Assembly (NCBI GenBank): GCA_963828755.1
Contig: CAWHFY010000021.1
Coordinates: 45,347 to 109,346, forward strand
Length of the DNA: 64,000 nucleotides
DNA from: WHSW01 sp963828755
GTDB lineage: Bacteria; Actinomycetota; Thermoleophilia; Solirubrobacterales; 70-9
Direction: 5' to 3'
Shown here piece by piece: positions 25,427 through 34,968 of the stretch (positions are counted from its first letter, which is position 1; each line of letters begins with the position of its first letter). The notes under the pieces were generated by a model. The model was not told the origin of the DNA. It saw only the letters and a program-made list of their open reading frames with translations, and searched no databases. The position numbers were made by a program, and so were the translations under genes.

Positions 25427-26125
25427 ATGGACCGGATCCTGATCGCAGACGACGAGCCCTCGGTGCGCGACGCCGTCGGCTACGCGCTGGGGCAGGAGGG
25501 CTTCGACGTCACCATGGCCGTCGACGGCGAGGACGCGGACGCGAAGCTCGGCGGCGAGGACCCCGGCTACGACCTGCTGATCCTCGACATCATGATGCCC
25601 GGCCGCTCGGGGCTCGACATCTGCCGCGACGTGCGCGCCCGCAGCCCGGTCCCGATCATCCTGCTCACCGCGAAGGACCAGGAGGTCGACAAGGTCGTCG
25701 GGCTCGAGGTCGGCGCGGACGACTACGTGACCAAGCCGTTCTCGGTCCGCGAGCTGATCGGCCGGGTGCGCGCCCAGCTGCGCCGCCGCGAGCTCGACCG
25801 CTCGAGCACGGTGACCGAGGCGAAGACGATCGACGCCGGGCCCGTGCGGATCGACCTCGCCCGCCACCTGGTCTCGATCCGCGGCAGGCCGGTCAACCTG
25901 ACCCGCTCGGAGTTCCAGGTCCTGCGCCTGCTCGCCGAGCGCCCCGGGCAGGTGTTCAGCCGGCTGGAGATCATGGAGGAGCTCTGGCAGTCGGAGTTCT
26001 CCGGCGACGTCCGCGCCTGCGACGTCCACATCTCGAACCTGCGCCAGAAGGTCGAGCTCGACCCGCAGGATCCTGAGCTCGTGCTCACCGTGCGCGGCGT
26101 CGGCTACAAGCTCGCCGACAGGTAG
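25427..26125 (+). CDS. OmpR/PhoB-family response regulator
   Basis: 232 residues. The receiver has the acidic pair ADDE, phospho-Asp in LLILDIMMPG, Thr in LLTAKD and Lys in VTKPF. The C-terminal winged helix has the ending RGVGYKL typical of the family. It is paired with the kinase just upstream. The stop overlaps the GTG start of gluQ by one base. Confidence 0.95.
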   Translation: MDRILIADDEPSVRDAVGYALGQEGFDVTMAVDGEDADAKLGGEDPGYDLLILDIMMPGRSGLDICRDVRARSPVPIILLTAKDQEVDKVVGLEVGADDYVTKPFSVRELIGRVRAQLRRRELDRSSTVTEAKTIDAGPVRIDLARHLVSIRGRPVNLTRSEFQVLRLLAERPGQVFSRLEIMEELWQSEFSGDVRACDVHISNLRQKVELDPQDPELVLTVRGVGYKLADR

Positions 26126-27048
26126 TGAGCGCCGGCGCCGGCCGCTACGCGCCCTCACCGACCGGCGAGCTGCACCTCGGCAACCTGCGAACGGCGCTGC
26201 TCGCGTGGCTGTTCGCGCGCGCAGCCGGGGCGCCGTTCCTGGTCCGGGTCGAGGATCTCGACACGGGGCGCGTGCGGGAGCGCTTCGTCGCCGAGCAGCT
26301 CGACGATCTGAGCGCGATCGGCCTCGACTGGGACGGCGAGGTCGTGCGCCAGTCCGAGCGCGGCGAGCTCTACCGGACGGCGCTGGCGAGCCTGACCGAG
26401 GCCGGGCTGACCTACCGGTGCTTCTGCTCGCGGCGCGAGATCCGCGAGGCGGCGTCCGCCCATCACGGCGAGGCCGAGGCCGCCTACCCGGGGACGTGCC
26501 GCGAGGTCGACACCGCGGAGGCCCGCCGGCGCGCCGACGCCGGGGAGCCGTTCGCGATCCGCCTGCGGGCCGAGGGCGCCGAGGTCCGGTTCGTGGACCG
26601 CCTCCACGGCGAGCGCTCCGACGTCGTCGACGACCTCGTCCTGCGCCGTCGCGACGGCGCCTTCGCCTACAACCTCGCGGTCGTCGTCGACGACGCCGCC
26701 CAGAGGATCGGGATGGTCGTCCGCGGCGACGACCTGCTCGCGTCGACCGCCGGCCAGGCGCTCATCGCCGACCTGCTCGGGCTGCCGCGCCCGGAGTGGG
26801 CGCACGTCCCGCTCGTCCTCGGCCCGGACGGCTCGCGCCTCGCGAAGCGCGACGGCGACGTCACCCTGCGCGACCTCGCCGCGCGGGGCCGCGGCGCCGC
26901 CGACGCGGTCGCCTGGATGGCCGCTTCGCTCGGCCTTGCCGAGCCGGGCGAGCGGCCCGACGCCCGGACGCTGCTCTCGCGCTTCGACCCCGAGACGCTG
27001 CCGCGCGAGCCGACCGTGTTCAATCCGCCGACCGGCCGGCAGCGCTAG
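26125..27048 (+). CDS. gluQ: Glutamyl-Q tRNA(Asp) synthetase
   Basis: 307 residues, the short form without an anticodon-binding domain. HIGH-like motif ELHLGNLRTA, KMSKS-like motif RLAKRDG, and the zinc site (CFC, Tyr, then YPGTC) distinguish GluQ from full glutamyl-tRNA synthetase. It attaches Glu to queuosine at position 34 of tRNA(Asp). Actinomycetes often lack queuosine biosynthesis, so its substrate here deserves a check. A tRNA-Thr gene follows. Confidence 0.9.
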   Translation: MSAGAGRYAPSPTGELHLGNLRTALLAWLFARAAGAPFLVRVEDLDTGRVRERFVAEQLDDLSAIGLDWDGEVVRQSERGELYRTALASLTEAGLTYRCFCSRREIREAASAHHGEAEAAYPGTCREVDTAEARRRADAGEPFAIRLRAEGAEVRFVDRLHGERSDVVDDLVLRRRDGAFAYNLAVVVDDAAQRIGMVVRGDDLLASTAGQALIADLLGLPRPEWAHVPLVLGPDGSRLAKRDGDVTLRDLAARGRGAADAVAWMAASLGLAEPGERPDARTLLSRFDPETLPREPTVFNPPTGRQR

Positions 27049-27089
27049 CCGGGACGGGCGCGGGCGCCGTCTCTAGACTGAGCCGCCGT

Positions 27090-27162
27090 GCCGGCGTAGC
27101 TCAGTTGGTAGAGCACTTCACTCGTAATGAAGGGGTCATCGGTTCAAATCCGATCGCCGGCT
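27090..27162 (+). tRNA. tRNA-Thr (CGT anticodon)
   Basis: Cloverleaf read directly: acceptor GCCGGCG/CGCCGGC, D arm GCTC/GAGC, anticodon stem CTTCA/TGAAG with loop CTCGTAA (CGT at 27123-27125), T arm ATCGG-TTCAAAT-CCGAT. No encoded CCA. Confidence 0.96.
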
Positions 27163-27170
27163 TTCGGGCC

Positions 27171-28456
27171 TTACGCCGGGGTCGGCTCGCGCTCGTGCGC
27201 GCGTGCCCTGCCCACCGGCTTCGGGGTGTGGGTTGGCAGCGAAAGCGAGATGAACCCGGCGGCGAGGACGAAGACCGCCGAGGCCCAGAGGCAGGCCTCG
27301 AGACCCTGCCACTGGTAGAGCAGGCCGGACAGGATCGTGCCGGCGAGGCGCCCGCCGGCGTTGGCCATGTAATAGAAGCCGACGTTCATCGCCACCTTGT
27401 CGCTGTCGGCGTAGGCGAGGATCAGGTAGGAGTGAACGGCCGAGTTGACGGCGAAGACGACGCCGAAGAGCGATCAGGCCGACGACGAGCACGGTGTCGG
27501 GTCGAAGTCGGCCGCCAAGCGCGATCGCGATGCCGGCCGGGAAGGCGGCGAGGACGAAGGCGAGCCAGGTCGCGGTCCTGCCGTCGGGCTCGCGCCCGTC
27601 GCCCTCGACCTCGCGCTTGACGAACCGCGGCGCCGACGCCTGGACGATGCCGTAGCCGATCACCCAGACGGCCATGAAGGTGCCGACCTCCCAGAAGCTC
27701 CAGTCGAGGACGCTGCGCAGATAGACGGGCAGCCCGACGACGAACCAGACGTCGCGCGACGCGAAGAGGAAGACCCGCGCCGCGGCGAGGATGTTGATCG
27801 CCCGGTTCTGGGAGAACATGTGCCGGAACTTGGCCTTGGCGTCGGTCCTGCCGAGGCCGCCGTGCATAAGCGAGCGCGGTCACGATCAGCGCCGTCGCGA
27901 CCATCGCCGCCAGGATCAGCATCGCCGTCTGGAAGCTGGTCACGGTCAGCAGCAGGCCGCCGAGGAAGAAGCCGACACCCTTGAGCGCGTTCTTCGAGCC
28001 GGTCAGGATCGCCACCCACTTGTAGAGCGCCGACTCCGAGTCCTCGGGCACGACCAGCTTGACCGCGCTCTTCGAGCTCATCTTGGTCAGGTCCTTGGCG
28101 ATCCCGGAGAAGCGCCTGCGCGACCATCACGTAGGGCACGACGAGCCACGCCGTCGGGCACCAGCGCCGAGCATCACGAGCGCGACGATCTGGATCGCCG
28201 AGGCCCGCGAAGAGCGTCGCCTTCAGCCCGACCCGGGCGGCGACGCAGCCGCCGACGAGGTTGGTGATGATCCCGAAGACCTCGTAGAAGAGGAACAGCG
28301 AGGCGACCTCGAACGGCGTGTAGCCGAGTTCGAAGAAGTAGAAGAGCACGAGCATCCGGATCGCGCCGTCGGCGAGGGTGTCCGCCCAGTACGCGCCGGT
28401 GACGAGGATGTAGTTGCGGAGGTCGCCCTGCTTGGCGGCTTCGCTGCGGCGTCCAT
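27171..28456 (-). CDS. arsJ: ArsJ organoarsenical MFS exporter, frameshifted
   Basis: ATG 28456 overlaps the GAPDH stop (TGATG). After joining at least five frame changes (near 28445, 28205, 28105, 27865 and 27470) the chain is an MFS transporter with QGDLRNYILVTGAYWADTL at the start, GSKNALKGVGFFLGG mid-protein and KVAMNVGFYYMANAGGRL near the end. These segments fit ArsJ, which exports 1-arseno-3-phosphoglycerate. The adjoining GAPDH gene makes that unstable compound from arsenate, which fixes the assignment. It ends about 10 bp from tRNA-Thr, in convergent orientation. Confidence 0.85.
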
Positions 28457-29507
28457 CAGCTCTCCGGCGAGGCGTCTCGCCGACCATCGCAGCCAGCTCG
28501 ACCAGGCGGTTCGCGTAGCCCCACTCGTTGTCGTACCAGGCCAGGATCTTGACCTGGTGTCGCGTCGGTGACCATGGTCGAGAGGGCGTCGACGATGCCC
28601 GAGCGCGGGTCGTCGCGGTAGTCGACCGAGACCAGCGGACGCTCCTCGTAGCCGAGGATCCCGTCAGCGGCCCGGCCGCCGCGGCGGCGAGCAGGCCGTT
28701 GACCTCCTCGACCGTAGTCGGCGCGCGCGACCTCGAAGACACAGTCGGTCAGCGATGCGTTCAGCAGCGGCACGCGGACCGCAAGGCCGTCGAGCTTGCC
28801 CTTCAGCTCAGGGAAGATCAGGCCGATCGCCGTGGCCGAGCCGGTCGTCGTCGGGATCAGCGACAGGCTCGCGGCACGGGCGCGGCGGAGGTCCTTGTGC
28901 GGAGCGTCGACTACGACCTGGGTGTTGGTCAGGTCGTGAAGCGTCGTGATCGAACCGCGCTCGATCCCGATCGCCCTCGTGGATGACCTTGACCACCGGC
29001 GCGAGGCAGTTGGTCGTGCAGGAGGCGGCGGTGATGACGTGGTGGCGGTCGGGGTCGTAGAGGTCGTCGTTGACGCCGATGACGACGTTCAGCGCCCCGT
29101 CCTCCTTGACCGGCGCCGCGACGATCACCTTCTTCACACCGGCGTCGAAGTACGGCCGAGGGATTCGAGGCGTGCGAAACCTACCGGTGCACTCGAGCAC
29201 GATGTCGACGCCGAGCTCACCCCAGGGCACGCCGCGGGCTCGCGAGCCGAGGTGTAGCCGATCGCCGTGCCGTCGATCTTGAGCTCGTCGCCGTCGCCGC
29301 GCCTCCCGCTCCCAGCGGCCGTGGACCGAGTCGAAGTTGAGAAGATGCGCCGCCGTCGTCGGCATCCCCGTTGAGCTCATTGATGTGGACGAAGTCGAGA
29401 TCGGTCCAGTCCCAGGCCGCTCGCAACGCGAGGCGGCCCATGCGCCCGAATCCGTTGATGGCGATCCTCGTGCTCGAAGTTCGGCGTGACTCCCCAGCCG
29501 GTGTCAT
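28456..29507 (-). CDS. ArsJ-associated glyceraldehyde-3-phosphate dehydrogenase, heavily frameshifted
   Basis: The start is probably ATG 29507. IAINGFGRMGRLALRA is the NAD-binding N-terminus, ITAASCTTNCLAPVVK the active-site Cys region, and ILAWYDNEWGYANRLVE the C-terminal motif. Roughly eight single-base shifts interrupt 1 kb, the highest density in the window. In ars operons this paralog uses arsenate in place of phosphate to form 1-arseno-3-phosphoglycerate, which ArsJ exports. Its stop overlaps the arsJ ATG. Whether it is truly dead or badly sequenced cannot be told here. Confidence 0.85.
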
Positions 29508-30619
29508 CGCGCAGCGGAGCCGCGGAGCAGGAGTGTCGCGAGCGTTCGCGTCTGGATTCAAACCAGCGCGGTCGCAACCACAGCGCCACGTAGACGAGAG
29601 CGACCAGCACCGGGACTTCGATCAGGGGGCCGACGACGCCGGCGAGCGCCTGACCCGAGCTGGCGCCCCAGACGCCGACCGCGACGGCGATCGCCAACTC
29701 GAAGTCGTTGGACGCGACCGTGAAGGCGAGGGTGGCGGTCTTTGCGTACCCCAGCCTCATCGCGTGACCGACGACGAAGCCGAGCACCCACATGCCGGCG
29801 AAGTAGACAGAGCAACGGAGGGCGATGCGCGCGACCGTCAGCGGATCGGCGGTGATCGCGTCGCCCTGGATCGCGAACAGGAGCACGATCGTGAACAGCA
29901 GCCCGTAGAGCGTGATCGGCGCGATGCGGGGGATCACCGTCGACTCGAACCATTCGCGCCCGTGTTTGCGCAGACCCCAGCGGCGCGTCAGGTAGCCCGC
30001 CGTGAGCGGAATGCCCAAGAAGATCAGCACGGTGCGGGTGACCTCCCAGATGCTGATCTCGAAGCCCTGCGTGTCGAGGCCGAGCAGGTCGGGCAGGGCG
30101 TTGAGGTAGAACCAGCCGAGCAGCGAGTAGGCGACGACCTGGAAGATCGCGTTGAAGACGACGAGGACGGCGGCTCGATCGTTGTCGCCGCCGGCAAGGT
30201 CGTTCCAGACCAGCACCATGGCGATGCAGCGCGCCAGGCCGACGACGATGACGCCCGGTGCGATACGCGGGCTCATCGGCCAAGAACAGCCAGGCGAGCG
30301 CGAACATGAACGCCGGCGCCACGACCCACGACAGAAACAGCGAGACGCCGAACATGCCGGCCCGTCTCCTCGCATCTTGCCCATGTCCTCGTAGCGGACC
30401 TTCGCCAGGACCGGGTACATCATCGCCAGCAGGCCGATCGCGATCGGCAGCGAGACGGTGCCGACCTGAAGCGCTGTCGAGGAAGTCGTTGACGCCCGGG
30501 ACCAGCGATCCGAGCGCCAGCCCGGCGGCCATCGCCAGCGCGATCCACAGCGGCAGGAAACGATCCAGCGTCGACAGGCGCCCGAGGACCGCGACCTCGC
30601 CGGTGGCGCGATCGGTCAC
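29504..30619 (-). CDS. acr3: Acr3-type arsenite efflux permease, frameshifted
   Basis: GTG 30619 overlaps the arsC stop (GTGA). Joined frames give the ten-helix Acr3 layout: FLPLWIALAMAAGLALG, VLAKVRYEDMGKM, ARCIAMVLVWNDLAGGD with the conserved Cys, AYSLLGWFY and VASNDFELAIAVAVGVWG. Acr3 exports arsenite using the membrane potential. Frame changes occur near 30470, 30365 and 30275. The present frame reads through to 29377, but a lost base would stop it at a TGA overlapping the GAPDH ATG (ATGA), like the other junctions of this operon. Confidence 0.87.
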
Positions 30620-31257
30620 GACAGCGGCGAGTCCGTACCGGTCAGCTCGGCCAGCAGGCCTCGTACCCGGACGTCGAGGTCATCGCGGATGCGACGCACG
30701 GTCTCGAGGTCTTGCCCTCGGGATCATCGAGCTCCCAGTCCTCGTAGCGCTTGCCCGGATAGATCGGGCAGGCATCCCCGCAGCCCATCGTCACCACGGC
30801 ATCGGCAGCGGCCACGAACTCGTCGGTCAGCGGCTTCGGGAACTCCTCGGACAGGTCGACGCCCACCTCTGCCATCGCCTCGATGACCGCCGGGTTGATC
30901 TCCTCGGCCGGGTCGGAGCCCGCGGTGCGGACGTGTACCCGTCCGTCGGCGAGCTTGTTGAGCAGGCCCGCCGCCATCTGCGAGCGCCCGGCGTTGTGGA
31001 CGCAGACGAACAGGACCTCCGGCACCTCCTTGGCGATCTTGTCTTCGGACTGCGCCAGTGCGCGTCAACCGCTCGCGGCTGAAGCGGTGGATGAATAGCG
31101 GCAGGAAGTCGGTTACCCGTGCTCCCGACATGCTGATCGATCGACTCCGATACGTAGCGCTCCACCGTTTCGCCGCGAAAACGCCTCTGAACTCCTCGGC
31201 GAGCTGGGCGATCTCTCGCGAACCCTTTCGGCTCACCTCGTCGATTCCGAGTGCCAT
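30616..31257 (-). CDS. arsC: Arsenate reductase with N-terminal three-helix domain, frameshifted
   Basis: ATG 31257. About 70 N-terminal residues (EIAQLAEEFRGVF, then ARVTDFLPLFIHRFSRERL) form the three-helix module common on actinomycete arsenate reductases. The catalytic domain follows: VLFVCVHNAGRSQMAAGLL with the P-loop Cys, and VTMGCGDACPIYPGKRYEDWELDDPEGK with the resolving Cys. It reduces arsenate to arsenite for Acr3. Frame changes lie near 31160-31060 and at 30705. The stop TGA overlaps the acr3 GTG start. Confidence 0.87.
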
Positions 31258-31304
31258 CCGCTTCCTTTCGTTGCGTGGCTTCAATGCGACCAGGAAGACT
31301 AACA

Positions 31305-31344
31305 TTGACAAGCGTCATTTGAATTGGTTAGTATCCATATAGAT
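31305..31344 (+). promoter_or_regulatory. arsR promoter with candidate ArsR operator
   Basis: TTGACA at 31305-31310 and TAGTAT at 31329-31334 make a sigma-70-like promoter with an 18-bp spacer. ATCCATATAGAT (31333-31344) is a near-perfect 12-bp palindrome overlapping the -10 element, a natural place for ArsR to bind. The same 118-bp gap must also hold the promoter of the leftward arsC operon. Confidence 0.6.
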
Positions 31345-31375
31345 GAATTTCGATTTACCCCAGAGGAGCCCGCCG

Positions 31376-31726
31376 ATGACCACTATGGAACTTGCCCCCA
31401 AGCAAAAGCGGCCGAAGGGAGAGGTCTGTTGCGAGCCGGTCGTCTATCCCGACATCGAGCGCGATGAGGCCGAGCGGATGGCCGAGGTGGCGAAGGCGCT
31501 CGGCGATCCGGTGCGCATGCAGCTCGTCGACGTGCTGCGAAAGCACGCCGGCAAGGTCTGCGTCTGCGAGCTCGTGCCGCTCTTCGACCTCTCCCAGCCG
31601 ACCGTCTCCCATCACCTGAAGAAGCTGCGCGACGCCGGCATCGTCGGCTCCGAGCGCGAGGGCCTCTGGGCCTACTACTACGTCAAGCCCGAAGCCCTGG
31701 AGGAGTTGAGCGCATGGCTGAGCTGA
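31376..31726 (+). CDS. arsR: ArsR-family arsenite-responsive repressor
   Basis: 116 residues from ATG 31376, with GAGGAG eight bases upstream; an earlier in-frame ATG at 31343 overlaps the candidate operator. The winged helix contains GKVCVCELVPLFDLSQPTVSHHL, where the Cys pair VCVCEL is the classic arsenite site, with DLSQPTVSHHLKKLR as recognition helix. An N-terminal CCEP adds two more Cys. It represses both arms of the divergent ars cluster until arsenite binds. Confidence 0.95.
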   Translation: MTTMELAPKQKRPKGEVCCEPVVYPDIERDEAERMAEVAKALGDPVRMQLVDVLRKHAGKVCVCELVPLFDLSQPTVSHHLKKLRDAGIVGSEREGLWAYYYVKPEALEELSAWLS

Positions 31727-32647
31727 AGGAGCCGACGCCGAGGACGCGGGCTGCTGCTCGCCTGCCGCCCAGGAGACCTGTTGCGAGCCCGAGGCCAAGA
31801 GCGCCTGCTGCGGCCCCGGCCACGGGAGCGGCTGCGGATGCGCGCCGGAGACGCAGGAGGAGACCAGATGCCCGAGACGAGCGAACGTCCGCGAGAGTCG
31901 TCCGCGAGCGCTACGCAGGCCGCCGAGGCCGCCGGCGAGGGGTCGGCGTCGCTGCTGCGGCGACGCGGCCATGATCACCGACGAGCAGCGCGACGTCTTC
32001 GGTTCCGGCCTCTACGAGCGTGAGCGATCGGGAGGCTCTACCGGACGCGGCGCAGCTCGCCTCGCTCGGCTGCGGCAACCCGACCGCGGTCGCCGAGCTC
32101 CACGAGGGCGAGACCGTGCTCGACCTCGGCTCCGGCGGCGGCATCGACGTGCTGCTCTCGGCCCGGCGCGTCGGCCCGACCGGCAAGGCCTACGGCCTCG
32201 ACATGACCGACGAGATGCTCGAGCTCGCCCGCGCCAACCAGGCGCGAGGCCGGCGTCGAGAACGTCGAGTTCCTCAAGGGCACGATCGAGAACATCCCGC
32301 TGCCCGACGACTCGGTCGACGTGATCATCTCCAACTGCGTCATCAACCTCTCCGGCGACAAGCCGCAGGTGTTCCGCGAAGCCGCACGGGTGCTGCGGCC
32401 CGGCGGCCGCTTCGCCGTCTCGGACGTCGTCGCCGACCCGGACATGGACGAGGCGACCGGCAGCGACATGGAGCAGTGGACGGGCTGCATCGCCGGGGCG
32501 CTGACCCGCGGCGAGTTCCGAGGCCCGAGCTCGAGGCGGCCGGATTCGAGACGGTCGAGATCCTCGAGACCCATCGCGTCCACGAGCAGGCGGCGTCGGC
32601 GATCGTCCGCGCCCGCGTCGGCCGTGACATGGCTGACATCCAGCTGA
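31714..32647 (+). CDS. arsM: Arsenite S-adenosylmethionine methyltransferase with Cys-rich N-terminus, frameshifted
   Basis: ATG 31714 overlaps the arsR stop. After a shift near 31740 one frame reads a Cys-rich stretch (AGCCSP, ETCCEP, SACCGP, CGCAPE). The methyltransferase core follows: ASLGCGNP, VLDLGSGGGIDVLLSARRVG, ENIPLPDDSVDVIISNCVINL and CIAGAL, giving the arsenic-binding Cys residues of ArsM. Shifts occur near 31740, 31915, 31970, 32250 and 32520. ArsM methylates arsenite to volatile or exported methylarsenicals. The C-terminus is unclear; 32647 is a best guess. Confidence 0.85.
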
Positions 32648-32773
32648 ACGACGGACCCATCGGGAGAACGTTCTCGCATAGAGTCGGATCGAATTGTCAA
32701 CCGGCTAGCAAGGGGCGAGAGCTCGGCAGAACGTTCAGGTGGCGGCGACTCCGGATGGGCGGCGTTTGCGGGG

Positions 32774-33121
32774 GTGATCATGTTCATCGTCGGCTCGTTG
32801 AGCGCGCTCTGGGGCCTCGGCGGGATCCTCAACGACGACGTCGTCGTGGTCGGTGGCCAGGGTGCGATCATCGCCGACATCACGACCTGGGGCTGGGTGC
32901 ACCTGATCCTGGGCTCGCTCGTGGCGCTGACCGGCGTCGGTCTGCTGACGGGCAACCCCGCCGCTCGCTGGTTCGGCGTGATCATCGTCGGCATCAACGC
33001 GATCGCGCAGATCGTCTGGTTTCCCGCCGCACCACTGTGGGCGTTCCTGATGATCACCCTCGATGTGGTCATCCTCTACCAGCTGACCATCCGCTGGGAC
33101 GCGCAGGCGAGGTGGGACTGA
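32774..33121 (+). CDS. DUF7144-like small membrane protein
   Basis: 115 residues from GTG 32774. The same frame upstream reads GDSGWAAFAG, the usual beginning of this family, so the true start probably lies upstream behind a frame error. Four transmembrane helices; WGWVHLILGSLVALTGVGL and AARWFGVIIVGINAIAQ are family features, with a last strand ending VVILYQLTIRW. Actinobacterial family of unknown function. It is not clearly linked to the ars genes. Confidence 0.8.
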   Translation: MIMFIVGSLSALWGLGGILNDDVVVVGGQGAIIADITTWGWVHLILGSLVALTGVGLLTGNPAARWFGVIIVGINAIAQIVWFPAAPLWAFLMITLDVVILYQLTIRWDAQARWD

Positions 33122-33145
33122 CAGGGCCGCCGGCGGTAGCTGCGC

Positions 33146-33979
33146 ATGTGTCGTTGGAACGCCTATATCGGGGAGCCGCTGCTCATCGACGAGCTCCTCT
33201 ATCGGACCAAGCACGGCCTGATCGACGAGAGCCTGCACTGGAGAATGGGCGCCGAGACCACGAACGGCGATGGCTTCGGCCTCGGCTGGTATCCGCCCGA
33301 TATGCCCGAGCACCCGGCCCGCTACCGAAGCGTCAACCCGGCCTGGAATGACGCCAACCTGCGCGACCTCGCCGCCCATATCGAGTCCCCGCTCTTTCTC
33401 GCCCACATCCGAGCCGCGGTCGGCAGCCCCGTCCAAGAGACCAACTGCCATCCGTTTCGTCACGGCCGGTGGCTGTTCGTCCACAACGGCCTGATCGGCG
33501 GCTTCGCCAGGATGCGCCGCGACCTGTTGCTCGCCGTCGATCCCGAACTCTTCGTCGGCCTGTCTGGCTCAACGGACTCGGAAACCGCTCTTCTACCTCG
33601 CCCTGACCGAGGGACTCGAAGAGGATCCCATCGGCGCGATGGACGGGTCGTCGGGATGGTCGAGGCCCGCGCGGCCGACCAAGGGGTCGAAGATCCAGTG
33701 CAGATGACGGTCGGGATCGCCGATGGCGAGCGGGTATGGGCGATGCGCTATTCGAGCGCGCACCAGTCGAGGACGCTGTTCGTCTCCGAGGACGTGGAAA
33801 CCGTACGCAGGCTGCATCCGGAGAATCCACGGCTCCAGCAACTTCCCGAGGACACCCGCTTGATCGTCTCGGAGCCGCTGGCGGACTTGGCCGGCGCCTG
33901 GCACGAGGTTGGAGAATCGATGGCGCTGATCGTCGGGCGCGACGGCATGGAGTCACGCCCGTTTTCGCCCGCTCGTTAA
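33146..33979 (+). CDS. Class II glutamine amidotransferase (EgtC/YafJ-like)
   Basis: MCRWNAYIG places the nucleophile Cys2 right after Met. GDGFGLGWY, the Arg in FLAHIRAAVG, NCHPF and FVHNGLIGG complete the Ntn amidotransferase site. Around 33590-33655 the annotated frame is nonsense, while the next frame reads LFYLALTEGLEEDPIGAMD; two compensating indels restore the frame, leaving one uninterrupted but locally wrong ORF. The target substrate is unknown; there are no ergothioneine genes nearby. Confidence 0.88.
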   Translation: MCRWNAYIGEPLLIDELLYRTKHGLIDESLHWRMGAETTNGDGFGLGWYPPDMPEHPARYRSVNPAWNDANLRDLAAHIESPLFLAHIRAAVGSPVQETNCHPFRHGRWLFVHNGLIGGFARMRRDLLLAVDPELFVGLSGSTDSETALLPRPDRGTRRGSHRRDGRVVGMVEARAADQGVEDPVQMTVGIADGERVWAMRYSSAHQSRTLFVSEDVETVRRLHPENPRLQQLPEDTRLIVSEPLADLAGAWHEVGESMALIVGRDGMESRPFSPAR

Positions 33980-34036
33980 CGGGCCGGCGTCACCTCAGCC
34001 ACGCGCTCAGCTCTTCCAGTGCCCTCGGGCTGCCCG

Positions 34037-34540
34037 GTCAGCGCAGGATCTCGACCAGCAGTACCCAGGCGTTGGCGACCGAGCTGATGATCGCGCCGAC
34101 GATGCCGGCCACGATCCAGTACAGGCCGCCGCCGCCGGAGCTCGGCTATCAGACTGATCGCCCCGACGAGGAGGGGCACGGCGGCGATCAGCCGGAGCAG
34201 GACGTGGCTGAGCAGCCACGTCAGCGGGTCATCTCGCCCCGGTCGCGGTGCGCCGCCAGAGCCTGAGGACGAACGCCGCGGTAGCACGCACCCGACGAGC
34301 AGGAGCTCGATCCCGAGCGCGGCGCGGCTCTGGCCCGGGATCAGGCAGGCGATCGAGACCAGGACGACGACCGACAGGGTGAGCACGGTCTCGCAGCGCG
34401 CGCTCCGGCAGCCCCTCGAACTTGAGGATCCGCTCGATGTTGATCGAGACGGCGACGAAGACGAGCCCGGCGAGCGCCGCCGCGGCGCCGGCGACGGCGA
34501 CGAAGAGGTCCGTCCAGGCGGACGCGTCGTAGGCGGCCAT
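34037..34540 (-). CDS. Four-helix membrane protein of unknown function, frameshifted
   Basis: ATG 34540 starts MAAYDASAWTDLFVAVAGAAAALAGLVFVAVS, with later helices LTLSVVVLVSIACLIPG, LTWLLSHVLLRLIAAVPLLVGA and GLYWIVAGIVGAIISSVANAWVLL reached through frame changes near 34395, 34290, 34235 and 34145. The stop would be at 34037. No family is assigned. It lies 8 bp after the GroES-like gene on the same strand. Confidence 0.65.
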
Positions 34541-34548
34541 CCGCCGGG

Positions 34549-34938
34549 CTACCCGGCGGCCTGGTCGGCGCTGCGACCGCAGACCGGGCAGGCGTCCGGA
34601 CCGGCGACGCCCTGGTCGCCGCAATAGGGGCAGACGCCGATCTCCTCGAGCACGCCGAGCAGCTCGCCCACGCGGCAGACGAGCAGCTTCTCCTCGTCGA
34701 CCTCGACCCAGGCGCCGGCCGCCGCGGGGAAGACGACGTGGTCGCCCGGCTTCACCGGCATTGCCACGCCGGCGGCCTCCCACCAGTCGAGGCCCGGGCC
34801 GATCGCGAGCACGATCCCGTGCTGGGGAGGCGGCTCGTGACTGCCGGCCGGGACGACCAGTCCGGAGCGCCGGATCCGGTCGGGCTCGAGCTCCTTGATG
34901 ATCACGCGGTCGAAGATCGGGCGCAGCAGGTGCTTCAT
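34549..34938 (-). CDS. GroES-like (Cpn10 fold) protein with C-terminal zinc ribbon
   Basis: 129 residues from ATG 34938. The first 95 residues follow Cpn10: LLRPIFDRVIIKELEP, SGLVVPAG, GIVLAIGPG, VKPGDHVVFP and EEKLLVCRVGELLGVL. The tail adds a zinc ribbon, GVCPYCGDQ and DACPVCG. It is not beside groEL. The zinc ribbon and the isolated location suggest a specialised co-chaperonin or an adapter. Confidence 0.85.
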   Translation of the reverse strand: MKHLLRPIFDRVIIKELEPDRIRRSGLVVPAGSHEPPPQHGIVLAIGPGLDWWEAAGVAMPVKPGDHVVFPAAAGAWVEVDEEKLLVCRVGELLGVLEEIGVCPYCGDQGVAGPDACPVCGRSADQAAG

Positions 34939-34968
34939 CTGAGAGCGCCATCGTAGATTGCGGTGCTC

